Below the pieces are notes generated by a model. The model made no database searches. It was given only the letters and a program-made list of their open reading frames with translations, and was not told the DNA's origin. A DNA stretch of 64,000 nucleotides from Paragonimus westermani (taxonomy: Eukaryota > Platyhelminthes > Trematoda > Plagiorchiida > Troglotrematidae), in assembly GCA_008508345.1 (NCBI GenBank), contig QNGE01000738.1:14257-78256 (forward strand), given 5' to 3'. Positions 45,471-57,235 of this stretch are shown here, one piece after another (position 1 is the stretch's first letter; each line of letters begins with the position of its first letter). A program made the position numbers and the translations under genes.

Positions 45471-48400
45471 CAAGCTCGGCGAACAATCGAATTCCCGAAT
45501 CATTGGCCAGAACCACAAACAACACCAATATTTTCAGTAATCAGTAAGCCCTAATCTACTGAACCTTGTGAAACGGATTGACAACTCTGTTAGTGGACAC
45601 AACCAGGATGTTGTGAAAGGATTACAACAATACTGCACTAGAGCGAGATGTATACGGGTTGCTTAATGGAGCCTTTAAACTTTATCATTGTAGAAAATTC
45701 CCAGCGAAGCTGTAAAAAATACTTTGTACCGAACAAGCTTGTTTCTCCCATTGAATCATCATTAGGATAAAATGCGTTAAAATTCATACCATAGTTTCAC
45801 AAGGGAATCATTAACAGGATAGACGGAGAGGAGATGTTTAATGAGGCTAGTCAATTCAATGTGAAACTTTTATCAAACGCCCACTTGAATAATGGGTCTT
45901 GAATGGCTTAAAGGGTGGGGGCTGACCAAAGTATTTTGACGATTTGAACAAAACGTTTCTTGATTTACAGAAGTGGGTTTCCGTAATACTCGGAATGAAG
46001 GACTTGGAATAGCCCTAGAAGTCGTCCTCGACTCGAAACCTCTCACGAAAATAACAAAAAACTACGCACTTGTTGCAGTAGGCATTTCTTATTCACGAAA
46101 CAAAAAGCCGAATCTATGGTTGCACAACAACATTGAATAACTCACAATCTACCTTCATCTGATCGTATTGGCACACACAGCCATACAATAGAGGACAAAG
46201 AAATTACCGAATAATGGAAGGCATAACACAGACTGTTCGTCCAGTCACGATGCGATACCTTTAGCGCCATCTTTGGACCGGTTCGTTGTTAGATCTTCTT
46301 TTGTTTGGAGGTTTGGACAAGCAGTGAATCGAGTAGACTTTCAACAGTTTCACAGAAGAACTACAATAGATTCAGCTGTGGACAAAATCCCGCGCGTCAC
46401 TGACCTCGGATGGGTGTCCTTAACTGAGCACTTTAAGCAAAATGCGCCCATCACCTTGACAGATTGATCCGAATCCATCAGGTGCGATAGTATGGTGTTG
46501 CTAACTGATTTCGTTAGTTTAATTTTGAGCCATGCTGGATGGTGTTCACGGAGCCGTTCAGACAACACAACTCGTTCCACGGGAACAAGTGAACAGGTAT
46601 AGACAAAAAGAGGCTGCAAAAGCGAGTAATTCACCTTTCAGAAGTGGGCACAAAACCGGATTAGAAGTGTGATAGACACGTAATTTAGCGACGAAAAGTG
46701 TTAAATTGACAGCCTAGGCATGATAGTTTCTGTTGGCGGTTTGCCCGTGAAAGTTAGACGGATGTGTACAGTCTATCTTCTGTTAGATGCGGTCGGACTT
46801 CTTCACTCCGCTGTTGTATAGTTCTGTCTATAAACATTCCCAGGTAAGCATATTGCAATCCTATTGTACTTACGCATGTCAATCCCTGGGTAATTGTATC
46901 ATCTTTGAAACTTCTCATGGTTCTTCTTGTCAGCCAGTTATTTAGGTGTCCTTTCAAGGCGAGTAGTACAAAACTATGGAAATGAATGTACGGTCCTCCA
47001 TTGGAAAGACTTAGTTTTAATTAGGGTGGCTGATTTTACTACCATGTGCTCCAGTATCACGCCTGTACCTAAGTTAACATTTAAAACACTACACAGACAC
47101 TTGCGTGTTGTTCACTGAGCTGGGAGATAAAATAACGAGTTTAGCAGTTCTCACTGAACAGCGTGAACGTCAGCACCGCGAACTGGTATTCTAAGTATTT
47201 TTCACTCGTTTCTATGTTTTCTGGTTGTCTCGGGATTATCGGTATACAAACAATGTCGGTAAATTTCATGTTTCCACCTGTTTCTGTGAAAGAGCCTTGT
47301 AAGTTGAAACGTGACCAATACACTTCAAGAAAACAACCGACCACATAATTATTGCATGCACTGTGGTCAACTTGTATTCCATACCCGTAGTAATCATGCT
47401 TGTGTCAGTTAGGCGCAGTTGTCCGGTTGTTAGATTGCTGGATTCCCAGGTCAGCCAACAGTTTGAATTAAATGGTTTCTGTTGTACCGATCAACGATAA
47501 CGTTAGTTTTCTAAGGCTTTTGGTCACAACTACCTGTTTCCGCATGCGGTTTGCAGACTGCCATGTACGTCCATTGTAGGAGTTCTCACAATACTTCAGC
47601 ACCACTTAATTCGGCAGTTTAACTCATTACAAGTAGTGGAGGACTCTTTCTTGAATGAACCATTTCGGTTGTTGTTTTAACTATTCGAAGGCTGTACACT
47701 CTTTTCAGCTGGTTCATTTTCTCTCCCAACTAATTTTATTGGTTCCACCTTAGTCTAAATTTAAATGGTCCATATTTTCTCAGAGATACTGGAGACATAC
47801 GGTCTCGTTGCAAAATCCATTATGTTCGTTTAACTTAATGTCTGTCGAGACTGTTGTTAGATGATACTCATGGAAACACAGGTAACCACCGAATGAAGAC
47901 GGTCAGTAGAATGAACAAATATGAGCGGAAAATTTTTGTTTAAAACTACGCCAACCAAACTACGTCAACAGTTGGAACGCTACCCCCAACAGTTCCATTG
48001 TTGGTTCTCAACGCTACAGACAAAATCAGGCATCACAAAGCTCTGGAGTAAAATTCGATGTTCTCAGAAAGTTAAGTGTCGTGATTTTATACACATTATG
48101 TTGTGTAATCCTCCGTTCTGGTGACCATCTAAATCCAGTTGTACAATGGTCCGCGAATTTATATATCCAGCTGTTTTCAATAGTTTTTGCCACAAGTATT
48201 ATATGAAATTTTATCCCCAGCTACACATGATACGTGTAGTTAGCAGAAGGAATGATAAGAATTTGTTTCACATTCCCCCGAAATGTTAACTTATGATCAT
48301 TTAGCGTAAGTTTTGAAAATCTAAGTTTTCCGCCCTTTTCTTGTCCACAAGTTATTCGCACATCGACGAACATTGTCGAGCCGCGAAACAATTTTATATT

Positions 48401-49992
48401 ACTTTACTATCGGACTACCAGTTGAGTTCAGGTTATGTTATTCAATTTTTGTATTCTTGTATGATCATTTTCATTCTCTCTAATACGAAACTGAGGGATT
48501 GTCAGAAATGTATATGCTCTATGAATGTAATTACTACATGAATAACACTCTAACAGTTTCTCACAAAGTCACCACCGCTTTGTTTTGCTTTCATTCCAGG
48601 CGCCAGGACGCCTGCCACACTACTGCTTTCTCCGTAGTGTTTCATACTCCTAAACGTCCTATAAATTCCCTGCACAAATTACCTTTCGCCGAATACTTTG
48701 CCGTTGAATCTCGTTTTAAAAATGTCTTGTAATGTACCTGATGTTGTATTTGTATTAATTGTCATTATCACTAATCCTCAAAGTGCACAAATGTGTTAAC
48801 GGACCACAACAAATATAAAAATGGGTCCCGATCTGAAGTGAACCATCACTGGTGCTGCCGTTTGCTCATAAGTTCGAATGCAACTAATTAGACCCAATAG
48901 TATACACTAACTCATGAGGACGCGGCTTCCTGGGCGCATTTTGCGAACACTGATAATGCCAGCGGGGGACAGTATGGACTGCGTAGCTATTTCTCGCTTC
49001 CGGTTTCTTTGTACAGTATTTCCTAGCAAATATGCTTGGATTACATTGGCCTTCTACCAAAAATGACTGTAAATTGAGTCAACTGATGTTCCGTAAACGT
49101 AGTGGTACGGACGGGGTAGTTTGAAGCGTGCATCATTATTGTCAAAATGCACAGTGGTTAGTGATATGTTACATTACCTCAAAAACAAATTGCGTGACAT
49201 TGTAGGTATTACCTGATCAGCAAAACTGAACCGAAAATTTGGGTGCTACAATGTTTATTAGGAATATTTATAATTATTAGCGTTATTAGAATATTTATTA
49301 AGAACAGCTAATTCTCTGGCATTTCCGAGGTCATATGTCGCTTCAAAACGATCACTTGTTGGAGATGCAATCACTTCGCAGTGTGATAACTGCAACCAAT
49401 CAGAGCTTACACAAAGGCTGTTACAAACGAAAGTGAGGCTCGTCAACACCAGTCGTAACAGAGACCAGCTGTTACATGAAGTTTGCTTGTAGTAGGTAGT
49501 GATCAAGATAGTTTGCTCGAAAGCGTCTTTTAATAAGATATTTGGCTTATTCGATTCATGGTAGTGAAAATCCAAAACGAACTACTTAATAACTGTGTGT
49601 ACACTGGACATTACCGTTCTTCTACAAAAGAGTTTTGTTTCTGTACTGTTATGCACCTTGATGTCTTTGTCAGAGTGTCAGCTTCCAAAGAATATTGATG
49701 AAGTGGACATTCGGTAACATATCGATGGCGTGATATCAGTCATTTTGTCAGGGTTACTGTTGCCGACTGTATTGCATCATCTTTTGCCGTTCATAACAAA
49801 TTTTAGTGAGCCAATAGCTATTTGAACCGTATGATTAGTGGAATCCACTTTGGTAACTGTGTGACAGTTTCTGTTGTTGGGAGGTGGAGTGTTGGTTTAT
49901 ACCATTATCATCTAAGACTCATCCATGAAAGTGTACTTCAAGCGAACGTTTCATTCATATTTCAGGCATATTTCTGATGAGTATTCGGAGAA
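45471..49992. other. Intergenic, no gene recognised
   Basis: Many short frames, none with a recognisable domain (46273-46467, 47163-47348, 47921-48124, 48499-48732). A B-box-like AAGTTCGAATGC near 48877-48888 hints at another tRNA-derived SINE scrap, but no other part of a SINE is visible. The first part may belong to the element that carried the hammerhead-like motif. Confidence 0.35.
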
Positions 49993-50233
49993 TTGGTTAA
50001 TTTTAAGGTAACTCGGTCTTGCCTAATGTGAAGCCAATGGTGCAGTGTTCAAAACGATTGCCCCGTGAAAGCATGGCCGGAGCTGAAATCCCGGTCGTGG
50101 AAAGGATATGCACCACTGACGAGCTCTGATAAGAGCGAAACTGAAGTCTAGTGTGTTTTTTCGAAAGGTAATGACTGGAAAGTCCATCTGGAAGCGAATG
50201 CTGCCATCAAATATGAGGGATGTTCAACTTGAA
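49993..50233 (+). mobile_element. tRNA-derived SINE, family A, copy 4
   Basis: The only plus-strand copy with a head. 5' part TGGTTAATTTTAAGGTAACTCGG and TGCCTAATGTG; A-box-like TGGTGCAGTGTTCAAAACG; B-box-like GGAGCTGAAATCCCGG; body GACGAGCTCTGATAAGAGCG; 3' block GAAGCGAATGCTGCCATC and GATGTTCAACTTGAA. The open frame 50153-50449 starts in its body and is not a gene. Confidence 0.7.
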
Positions 50234-52689
50234 GTATGTACATTTCCTACAAAGACATATGTTAGCAGAGTACAGATGAAGCGTTTGAATACGCTCACAT
50301 CCATGAGTAATTGCTCACTGCAAATGAGGCGATGTAAAGCTGTGACCAAGCAATCCCAACAGGGTAATCTTTTAGTTTTCCGGCCAACTTCTAATTATCG
50401 CAGAGAACCTGGATTATTACAAAATCTTGTAAAGACCCTTAAGAGCTGATACTTCCAGTAGCGTACAACGAATTCGTGAAGACAAACATATATATTCCTA
50501 TGTTCCTATTTAAAAATGCAGTTTCCATTGTAGAGGGAACAGACGGTGATGAAATGTCCACGAGCGTTAACTCTGGAAATTCCTCCCTACTGCGGTTAGA
50601 AGGCAGAATTATCATACAGACCCAATTTCGTAACAGAAAAGCACATGAGTAAATACAAAATATTATCAGTTTAAACCGATGTATAACTGCTTGTCAGGAG
50701 CAATCGTTGTTACCTATTGCAAATCTTAATGCAATGCTCATTACAAAAGTATCGCAAAGTACCCTGTAAACCTTACCACCCCCACCGTAATTTTCTGTTG
50801 TTTTTTCCAACATTACATCGCAAATAAAAGCTCTTGAAGAATACAACTTTCTCATGAGCCTCGACGAAAACAAATCTCCAAGCAATTTTATTCGTTACGT
50901 TTGATGTACGATTTGATAACAGCCGTATTATGGAAGACAATTAAGAGTCAGAATGGTGCACGACAATATGGACATATGCGTTTTAGTTACAAAGCCTAAA
51001 TCAAACATTATGCTTTTTGGGCTTTAAGTTTGTTTGAATTCCACTGTGCTGCGGTGTGGTTGACGTAGTCAGACATTAAAACGCACCAGTTGCCACCATA
51101 TACGACGGTGGAGAACGGTTGGCGCCAGCCTAATCCGTACAGCAAACAGATCAAATGTCCTTAGTGGTTTCTTTCTGTTAACCTGCTGTTGCTAAAGCAC
51201 ATTTGTTAGTTGATCCAGGACATATCACTGGCTTGAGACGAGGGACGACGATGCCACTAAATTTTGTGTTCACTGATCCAGCGTTGGACATATACTACTC
51301 TTATGTTCTGTAGCACTTTCATTGTTCCTGAAGGCTTATTTTGCGCCCCGAACTGAATCTTCGAAAGATTTTCTCTAAATAACAAAATTTAAAAAAGCCA
51401 CTAGGGTAGTATGCAGAGAGATATCACTAACTGACAAATCTAAGGTACCTTTATCAGGGTTAAGCTAATAAATGGAAATGTCGCCGTTTTATCAGCTAGT
51501 TTAAATATCTTCAAACTGACTAATAAGACGCGAAATAAAAGGCCGGCCAACCAAAAGAAGACTCTATTGAAAAATAATGCCTTAACCACATCTTGTACCT
51601 CGTAGGATTACTTAACTTGGGAATTTGGTCTGCACTCCGACCTGAAAACTCGCAATCAGCAGACTGGGTGCTTGATTTAACAATACGGTAATTTCAACGG
51701 AAATTTGGCTCAACTACAATTCAACAACTTACCTAAACGAGATTCAGCAGAGAAACTTCTCATGCCTGATATACAAGGTGTTGCACATTCGACTGCGTTG
51801 TTCTTCACTAAGTTGAGTTTCTGGTCATTTTTGTAATGACGACAAACAGGTGGGCATCCGCATAGCGATGAACTGTGACAGCCATATCACTCAGATGAAT
51901 ATTCTTCCCGTGAGCACTATGAATATGAACTAGCATTTAACGACCCCGTCTGTCTAGTATCTGTAATTAGGTCATTTTGTCTAACTGTCTGAAATTGTTC
52001 CTTTAACTGTATCTTCGACGGTGCAGCTTGAGTGGGATGTATTTATTGTTTGATCAATCAGTTGTATGGCCAAGTTGCGAGACGTTCAGCAGGAATGAAA
52101 CTCTTGCTACCCTCAATTCGTAGATCTGGATTGACACGGTCCACCGCATATTCAGTTCACACTGAACTGAAATGTGAGAGATGATACATGTTGTGAAGTT
52201 CAATTTAGAAACCCCACAGAATAGCCAGTTCCATCCACTTTCTCACGGGGTGGACGCTGTTAACTTTCAGACTAATTGTATTCAGTGAGACCGGTCTGAT
52301 TCAAAAACAATTAACATGGATCCTCTGGTCTCAGGCAATTCAATCAACAAAGAAAAAGAATTTCTTGCCGATAACACGATGTTTGTCTATTCCGAGACCC
52401 GGCTGTTGTGAGCATAGATAAAATCAGCGGTCAGAGGAAGGGTCCGTGATGAATCGCTCACTAGTTTTAGCCAGATAGACAATTACAACACCTGGCAGTA
52501 CGAAATGGAATTGACGGCGTGTGCAATCTCCACAGTCAACACGCGTTTAACTTCGCAATTTCTATCTGCTCGTGTGAAAAAAGAGGTGGGCTAGCTGATC
52601 CCTGAAAGCGCTAGCAACCTCGATGTCTGAAGACGATGCTTCATCTCATGTGAAGGTGAATGTAAAGCTCCCGTCGTTGATACACCTGT
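50234..52689. other. Intergenic, no gene recognised
   Basis: No domain was seen. The integrase expected next to the RNase H of the inverted BEL/Pao element was looked for here on the minus strand and not found, so that element is truncated or replaced beyond about 52690. Confidence 0.35.
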
Positions 52690-52739
52690 CGGATTCACTT
52701 CAAAAGGCACGTCTTCAATGTGATATAGTGGTACACTCA

Positions 52740-53075
52740 CATATTAATCTCGCGCGGTTTGCATGGGATATAGCAAAAAAACGACGAATATATATAGTGC
52801 AACACTACCGTTGAGTCCATCTGCAGAACTACGCAGTCAACACGCATTCCCAGTTCGTCCACAAGCAGCTTCATTAGTCTTGCTGAGAAGACGGCCACCG
52901 TCAGTTCAAGTCTTGGTGTAGTAGCTATTCTACGCAGGGCTACTCTTGATTTGGTTAGAGTGAAACAACACTTGACTGAAATGTTAAACGCTGTGAGCTT
53001 AATATGATCAAACCCTCCGTGTCCTATGTGAGACGTGTTAGTAACTAAGCGCAGTAGATGTGTCTGCATAAACAC
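52740..53075 (-). pseudogene. RNase H-like domain of BEL/Pao element 2
   Basis: The minus-strand open frame reads GHGGFDHIKLTAF, then LTKSRVALRRIATTPRLELT and RLMKLLVDELGMRVDCVVL, ending QMDSTVVLHYI. It aligns with the RNase H of element 1 (LGKSRVVPRKTINIPRLELT and RLLVDELKMCIDRVVF). The WTDS box has become QMDS, keeping the aspartate. Similarity ends abruptly after HYI near 52750. Confidence 0.8.
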
Positions 53076-53739
53076 GAGGCACCCTAATTGATTTAACGGT
53101 TAGGATATTTGCCAATCAATTCTTCCAGGTTAGATGATTGACCTTTTTTGGCAACCTATCCCAACCAAGGCCTCGACCACAAAGGTCGTACAGCAGCTTA
53201 CGAGCTGAAAGTAGCATTGAAGTAATTACTCCGAAAGGGTCTCATAAGGATGTAACGTGCTCCAGTATACCTGTTCTTCTACAGGACGCATCCGTGAGCT
53301 GTACTGGAAACTGAAAGCAATCATTTATCACTTCTCATGTCACACCTAATGCCTATTGTTAGACGAAACGTCATAGGTTTATGTTAACTATTTCCGAAAT
53401 TTTATCCACTAAGAGTAAATGTTTAACATTCTCGGTGTTACTAAATATCGGTATTGTTCACATCGTCTGCGGCACATATAACTTGTCCAAATAATTCGAC
53501 CAATAACAAGCAGTCACCCACACAAAGGTTCTTCACCCCTAGTAAACGCAGAGTCATAAAAGCCTCTTCACAGTCAGCAGAAGCAACCCGTTGAAATGCG
53601 AAGTCTGTAGAGGACGGCAAGGAAGTGACACCAGACTAGCGGGCGTTCAGCCCGGATCCGTCCAAAGAAATTGAGTCCCATCACAGCAATCCTGACACAG
53701 AATCGTCACTTTCATCAACTGGAACCCGCAGAAGCATTT

Positions 53740-53945
53740 TACCATTGTCTGCCCTGAAAGCTGCTGCATGCTTGCGAAATCGGAGAACTCCGACCAGATT
53801 ACTAGTTAAATCAGACTCTTGTAGCAGTGCGTGATTGGGAGATAGTAGTCAGTATGCGCCACCACAATCAAACACTATTTGCACCTAATCTGGCTTATTC
53901 TGGCTGAGTTGTGGATGGTGTGGCAGGTTCCACCGGCTAGCAAAA
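53740..53945 (-). pseudogene. Reverse transcriptase fragment of BEL/Pao element 2
   Basis: The minus strand reads WYLPHHPQLSQNKPD, a stop, VQIVFDCGGAY, then ALLQESDLTSNLVGVLRFRK, matching WYLPHHPVLNPNKPD and LLQGPDVTNNLIGVLLHFRK of element 1. The part with the catalytic YVDD box, expected near 53500, could not be read. Confidence 0.75.
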
Positions 53946-54479
53946 CTAACACTGTGGAAAGTCGCCTTTCTTATATTGCTTTCGCTGATGTGGCTGGATA
54001 TTACGGCTGATGTCTATAAGTAGCCTTCGCTCAAATGAGTACAGAATTCACTCAAATATCATACGCTTATCAGGCAGTTGACTCACGTCTGTCCTCAGTA
54101 AAAAAAAGCCTATTTCGTAGTGATCATCCGTAGAAAGTAGGGCAGCTTTCAGTCTAACTAGAACCACGTTATCTTCGGGTAACACAGCCGTTTCACTCGA
54201 GATGTCCTGCCCGAAAAATTACAACTGGAACCCTCTTTGAACCTTGTCTCCAGAATACATCAGACGAGTACTCACGGGGTTCACAAACTTGGGAATTCCG
54301 GGCTCCACACAAGGTCTGCTCTCAGTGCACATGGTTCACTTATGGTTCCTACGCGTCGGGAGCATCGCATGCGGTAAGAAACCCTGCATCTTTGTCTAAG
54401 ATGCCCGGGAAATCACTTCCGCTCAGATAAGTTTACTTCAGTCACTCTTTTGAGGACAGACTCTCGACCGGCGCAACTG

Positions 54480-54912
54480 TTAGTTTCTCACTAATATACA
54501 CTGACTCGACAGAAATGCTGGTGGCTCGTCCATACAGGGTGCCTTAAATGTGACTCGGTGACTTGGAGTTATACACGCACCAAACAGATCACGAATCGAG
54601 AGGTGACATGAACAATTCAGCAGCCCGTGCTCCTGAGTCGGTCTTTTGTCTATCACGGCGACGACTGATCCGTCGTCTTCGAGCACACAGGTCTATGTAG
54701 AGCATGTCCAATTCACTAGCCAAACCGCTACAAAGCCTCAAACAACACCTTTTAGAGCACATTTTTTTGAGTGGCGTTGTACCATATGCAGCTTCGTTCG
54801 TTATTAGTATAGCACAGCTCGTACTCTCGGAAGCTAAATGGGAATTCTCAGTGAGAGACAGACCACGCGCCAGAAGCGACTGCTGGGAGTGTGCATACAT
54901 ACTATGCGTCAC
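54480..54912 (-). other. Overlapping open frames inside BEL/Pao element 2
   Basis: Minus-strand frames 54480-54686 and 54589-54912 lie where gag C-terminal or protease coding sequence would be expected in element 2. Cysteines occur (LLNCSCHL) but not in CCHC spacing. No motif confirms either domain. Confidence 0.3.
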
Positions 54913-55515
54913 GTGTCACTAAGGTGAAATATGACTGTGTTACAACCAGGGCAATGTTTGTACGGCAGCCGTGCAAAATACTGTTCTCGTTCGTTGCTAT
55001 ACGCTTTCACATACCTGTAACGGATATCTTATAATAAACAACGTCTTCCACTTAGCGTCTTTTGTGATCGCAGTAGTGGAAGTTGCATCGCATTGTACAG
55101 TCTCGTCATTTGTCCTGTTCGCATATAGTAACGCGCCAATCCTCACCTGAGTACGGTCACGCTAATCACCATCAGATCTTAGGCACTTAATATATGCCAT
55201 ACGTGACGTAGATGAGTGGTTGGTCTTCAAACAAATTAAACACCCTCTGTTACGTTTGAGTGTGTTCCGATGTAGTTCCAACGATTGGGCAACCAAGTGC
55301 TCACACTGTACACTAATCATTTCTACGAAAGGAGACAAGGGACTGGATGTTTATACAGGCCGGCGGTCGCCAGGTTACCATTACATCCAGACATCATGAT
55401 GCCAGTCTTACTTAAAGCGTTAACAGTAATGCACTTCGGAGCAGGCAACTTAACTAGTTGATTATACTCACTACCGACTGGGGACATCCGTTTCTCCATA
55501 AGGGTTCATAACTAA

Positions 55516-56006
55516 GTGAAAGTGGGATTCCTACTAGAAGTAATTACGTTATCCGCCATACAATCCCATCTGTGCTTTAGGTCTCCTGGCAATCATACGA
55601 CTGGCCTGATCAAAGTAGTAGATTTACTCAACTTCCACGACATACTCAGGTGGGACACTGTGATATCGTATGTTGACATTCAGGCGGCTAAACATCTGAG
55701 GCCATCCATGTCAGAAGTGCCTCACTTAGGATCACCACACAGTTTATGCGTTACGGACTAGACCACCTGATGTGGACGACCAAAGTGACTGGTGAGTACC
55801 CCAACATCCTACACATCCTAGTTAGAGTACACGCTGTTCTATGAATACCTTCTATCTGCCACATTCAAACTATTCGCCACATCACTTTCAAAACTTCTAA
55901 GAAACTCAGGAAAGTGTAGTGGTGACCCATATAACGGCCTGATCGCAAGCTTGGGCAAACCTACACTCAGGATTAGTGGCCTGAGTGGCTCTTTCAGCCT
56001 ACCGAC
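55516..56006 (-). pseudogene. gag-like region of BEL/Pao element 2
   Basis: The plus-strand frame 55516-55761 is closely similar to the antisense shadow of element 1's gag (38905-39150): both begin MKVG and end SLCVTD or STCVTD with shared residues throughout. The true coding strand here is therefore minus and homologous to the gag of element 1. Stops break the sense frame. Confidence 0.78.
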
Positions 56007-56052
56007 AAAGTTCCTCACCTCACCCGGCTGATCCCACGTTCGAAAACTCTAT
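55976..56052 (+). mobile_element. Possible tRNA-derived SINE fragment
   Basis: CTGAGTGGCTCTTTCAGCC resembles an A box, and CCCACGTTCGAAAACTC, 40 bp later, a B box. Spacing fits a tRNA-like head. It sits at the 5' edge of the gag region of BEL/Pao element 2 and may be an insertion. No second copy was found in the window. Confidence 0.3.
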
Positions 56053-56059
56053 CCTGTCC

Positions 56060-57171
56060 CGTTCCTTTGGTTTTATTTGCAAAACTTTGCCTTCGGGATG
56101 TTTGCACATAAAAATTTCTGTTTCAATTGTAGCTTTCGACTAAACGGCTTATACTCATCTGCTGCAGTTAACAACTCTTTTTGTCTCGGCTTTACCTCGA
56201 GGAGTAGAAAACCTGGTGGAACACAAATTTAGTAAACTCTCTCTATCTCCTCAGGTCGCACCAGTTCTGGGTTAAATTCTTACGTAGCTTTGGCAGCTTC
56301 AAGCACTCTGGAAGAATGAGAAGTAGCACAAATATCAACAATCTTAGCCGAATGCTTAAAAACCGAAGAACTCCTCAGAAGCAAACTGCCAGGTTTAGAA
56401 GTCATCAGTGTAACGGATTGGCCGGCTGTCTAATTTTTAAGATGTTAGGTCCTGGTGGCAACTCGGGTAACTAACGTGTGTTCCATCAGCTGCTACATCT
56501 TCGACACATAAAAAACCCATCCGATGAATCTTGAAGTTTGAGCGATTTTGCGGCATTAAACTGTGAGGGACCGACCATTTTCAAGATATATAACATCTTC
56601 GAATATGTAATATTTTCCAATCTGACGCTTTTTGAATCTTCTTTGACCGGGCACTGATCATGCAAGAATGCAGACAACTGAACAAAGGAACCGAATTCCG
56701 TAAACACTGTGAAACCCCTTATAAAAGTACTGTTGAATCACTGATGGCGATTTAGAGCATTTCACTCAGTAATGGCAATTCAAATAACACCGATTATAGC
56801 GGTCGAGTTGATAAGAACACCTTTCTTGTTCGGAATTTACATGGTAGCGTTGAAAAAATTACAGTGAAAATGCTGTCTCACCTTGAATGCAAATTAACGA
56901 AGATTTAAATCACACAGCAGAAACAATGGATCAAAAAGTAGCAACCAAAAATGAGTTCGCAGATAACAAAAAACAGCCAGCCGGAAATGAGTTAATTAAA
57001 ACAATCAGATATAGATTAAGGTGAGAACATGTCAGACAATTCCAAACAAGAAAGTTTTATTAGGTAGGCAGTGATGTCTATAGAAAAAGAGAAGAAAATA
57101 AACACTGTGCGTTTTCTCACGGTTCAAAGTTCATCCGGATTGTTGACTGCACGCGACACACATTGTAAAAA
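56060..57171. other. Leader region of BEL/Pao element 2, no motif
   Basis: It lies between the LTR remnant and gag, over twice as long as the same interval in element 1, so it probably includes insertions. A minus-strand open frame at 56486-56707 has no recognisable domain. Confidence 0.3.
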
Positions 57172-57230
57172 CAAATTTAGGATCGGATTTCTACAACCAG
57201 CAAAGTTGCTTCAACAAATGTGACTTCCGA
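57172..57230 (-). repeat. Remnant LTR of BEL/Pao element 2
   Basis: The plus strand reads AAATTTAGGATCGGATTTCTACAA and then GCTTCAACAAAT 20 bp later. These are the two ends of the element 1 LTR in reverse complement, with the middle deleted. Orientation and position upstream of the inverted gag fit a 5' LTR. Confidence 0.55.
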
Positions 57231-57235
57231 CCTCC

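Larger units (their letters stand above)
52690..57235 (-). mobile_element. BEL/Pao LTR retrotransposon 2, inverted, heavily decayed
   Basis: On the minus strand from high to low coordinates: an LTR remnant (57172-57230); a gag region (about 56000-55500) whose antisense shadow matches that of element 1; a long stretch without clear motifs (55500-54000) where protease should be; RT pieces WYLPHHPQLSQNKPD, IVFDCGGAY, DLTSNLVGVLRFRKHA (about 53940-53740); and RNase H (53060-52740). Integrase and 3' LTR are missing. Frameshifts and stops are denser than in element 1, so it is older. The two elements are in opposite orientations about 9 kb apart. Confidence 0.78.

Noticed and set aside
53350..53400. 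Another GAAACGTC with nearby inverted bases, hammerhead-like
   Set aside because: There is no CTGANGA core at the right distance upstream; only the GAAAC part fits.
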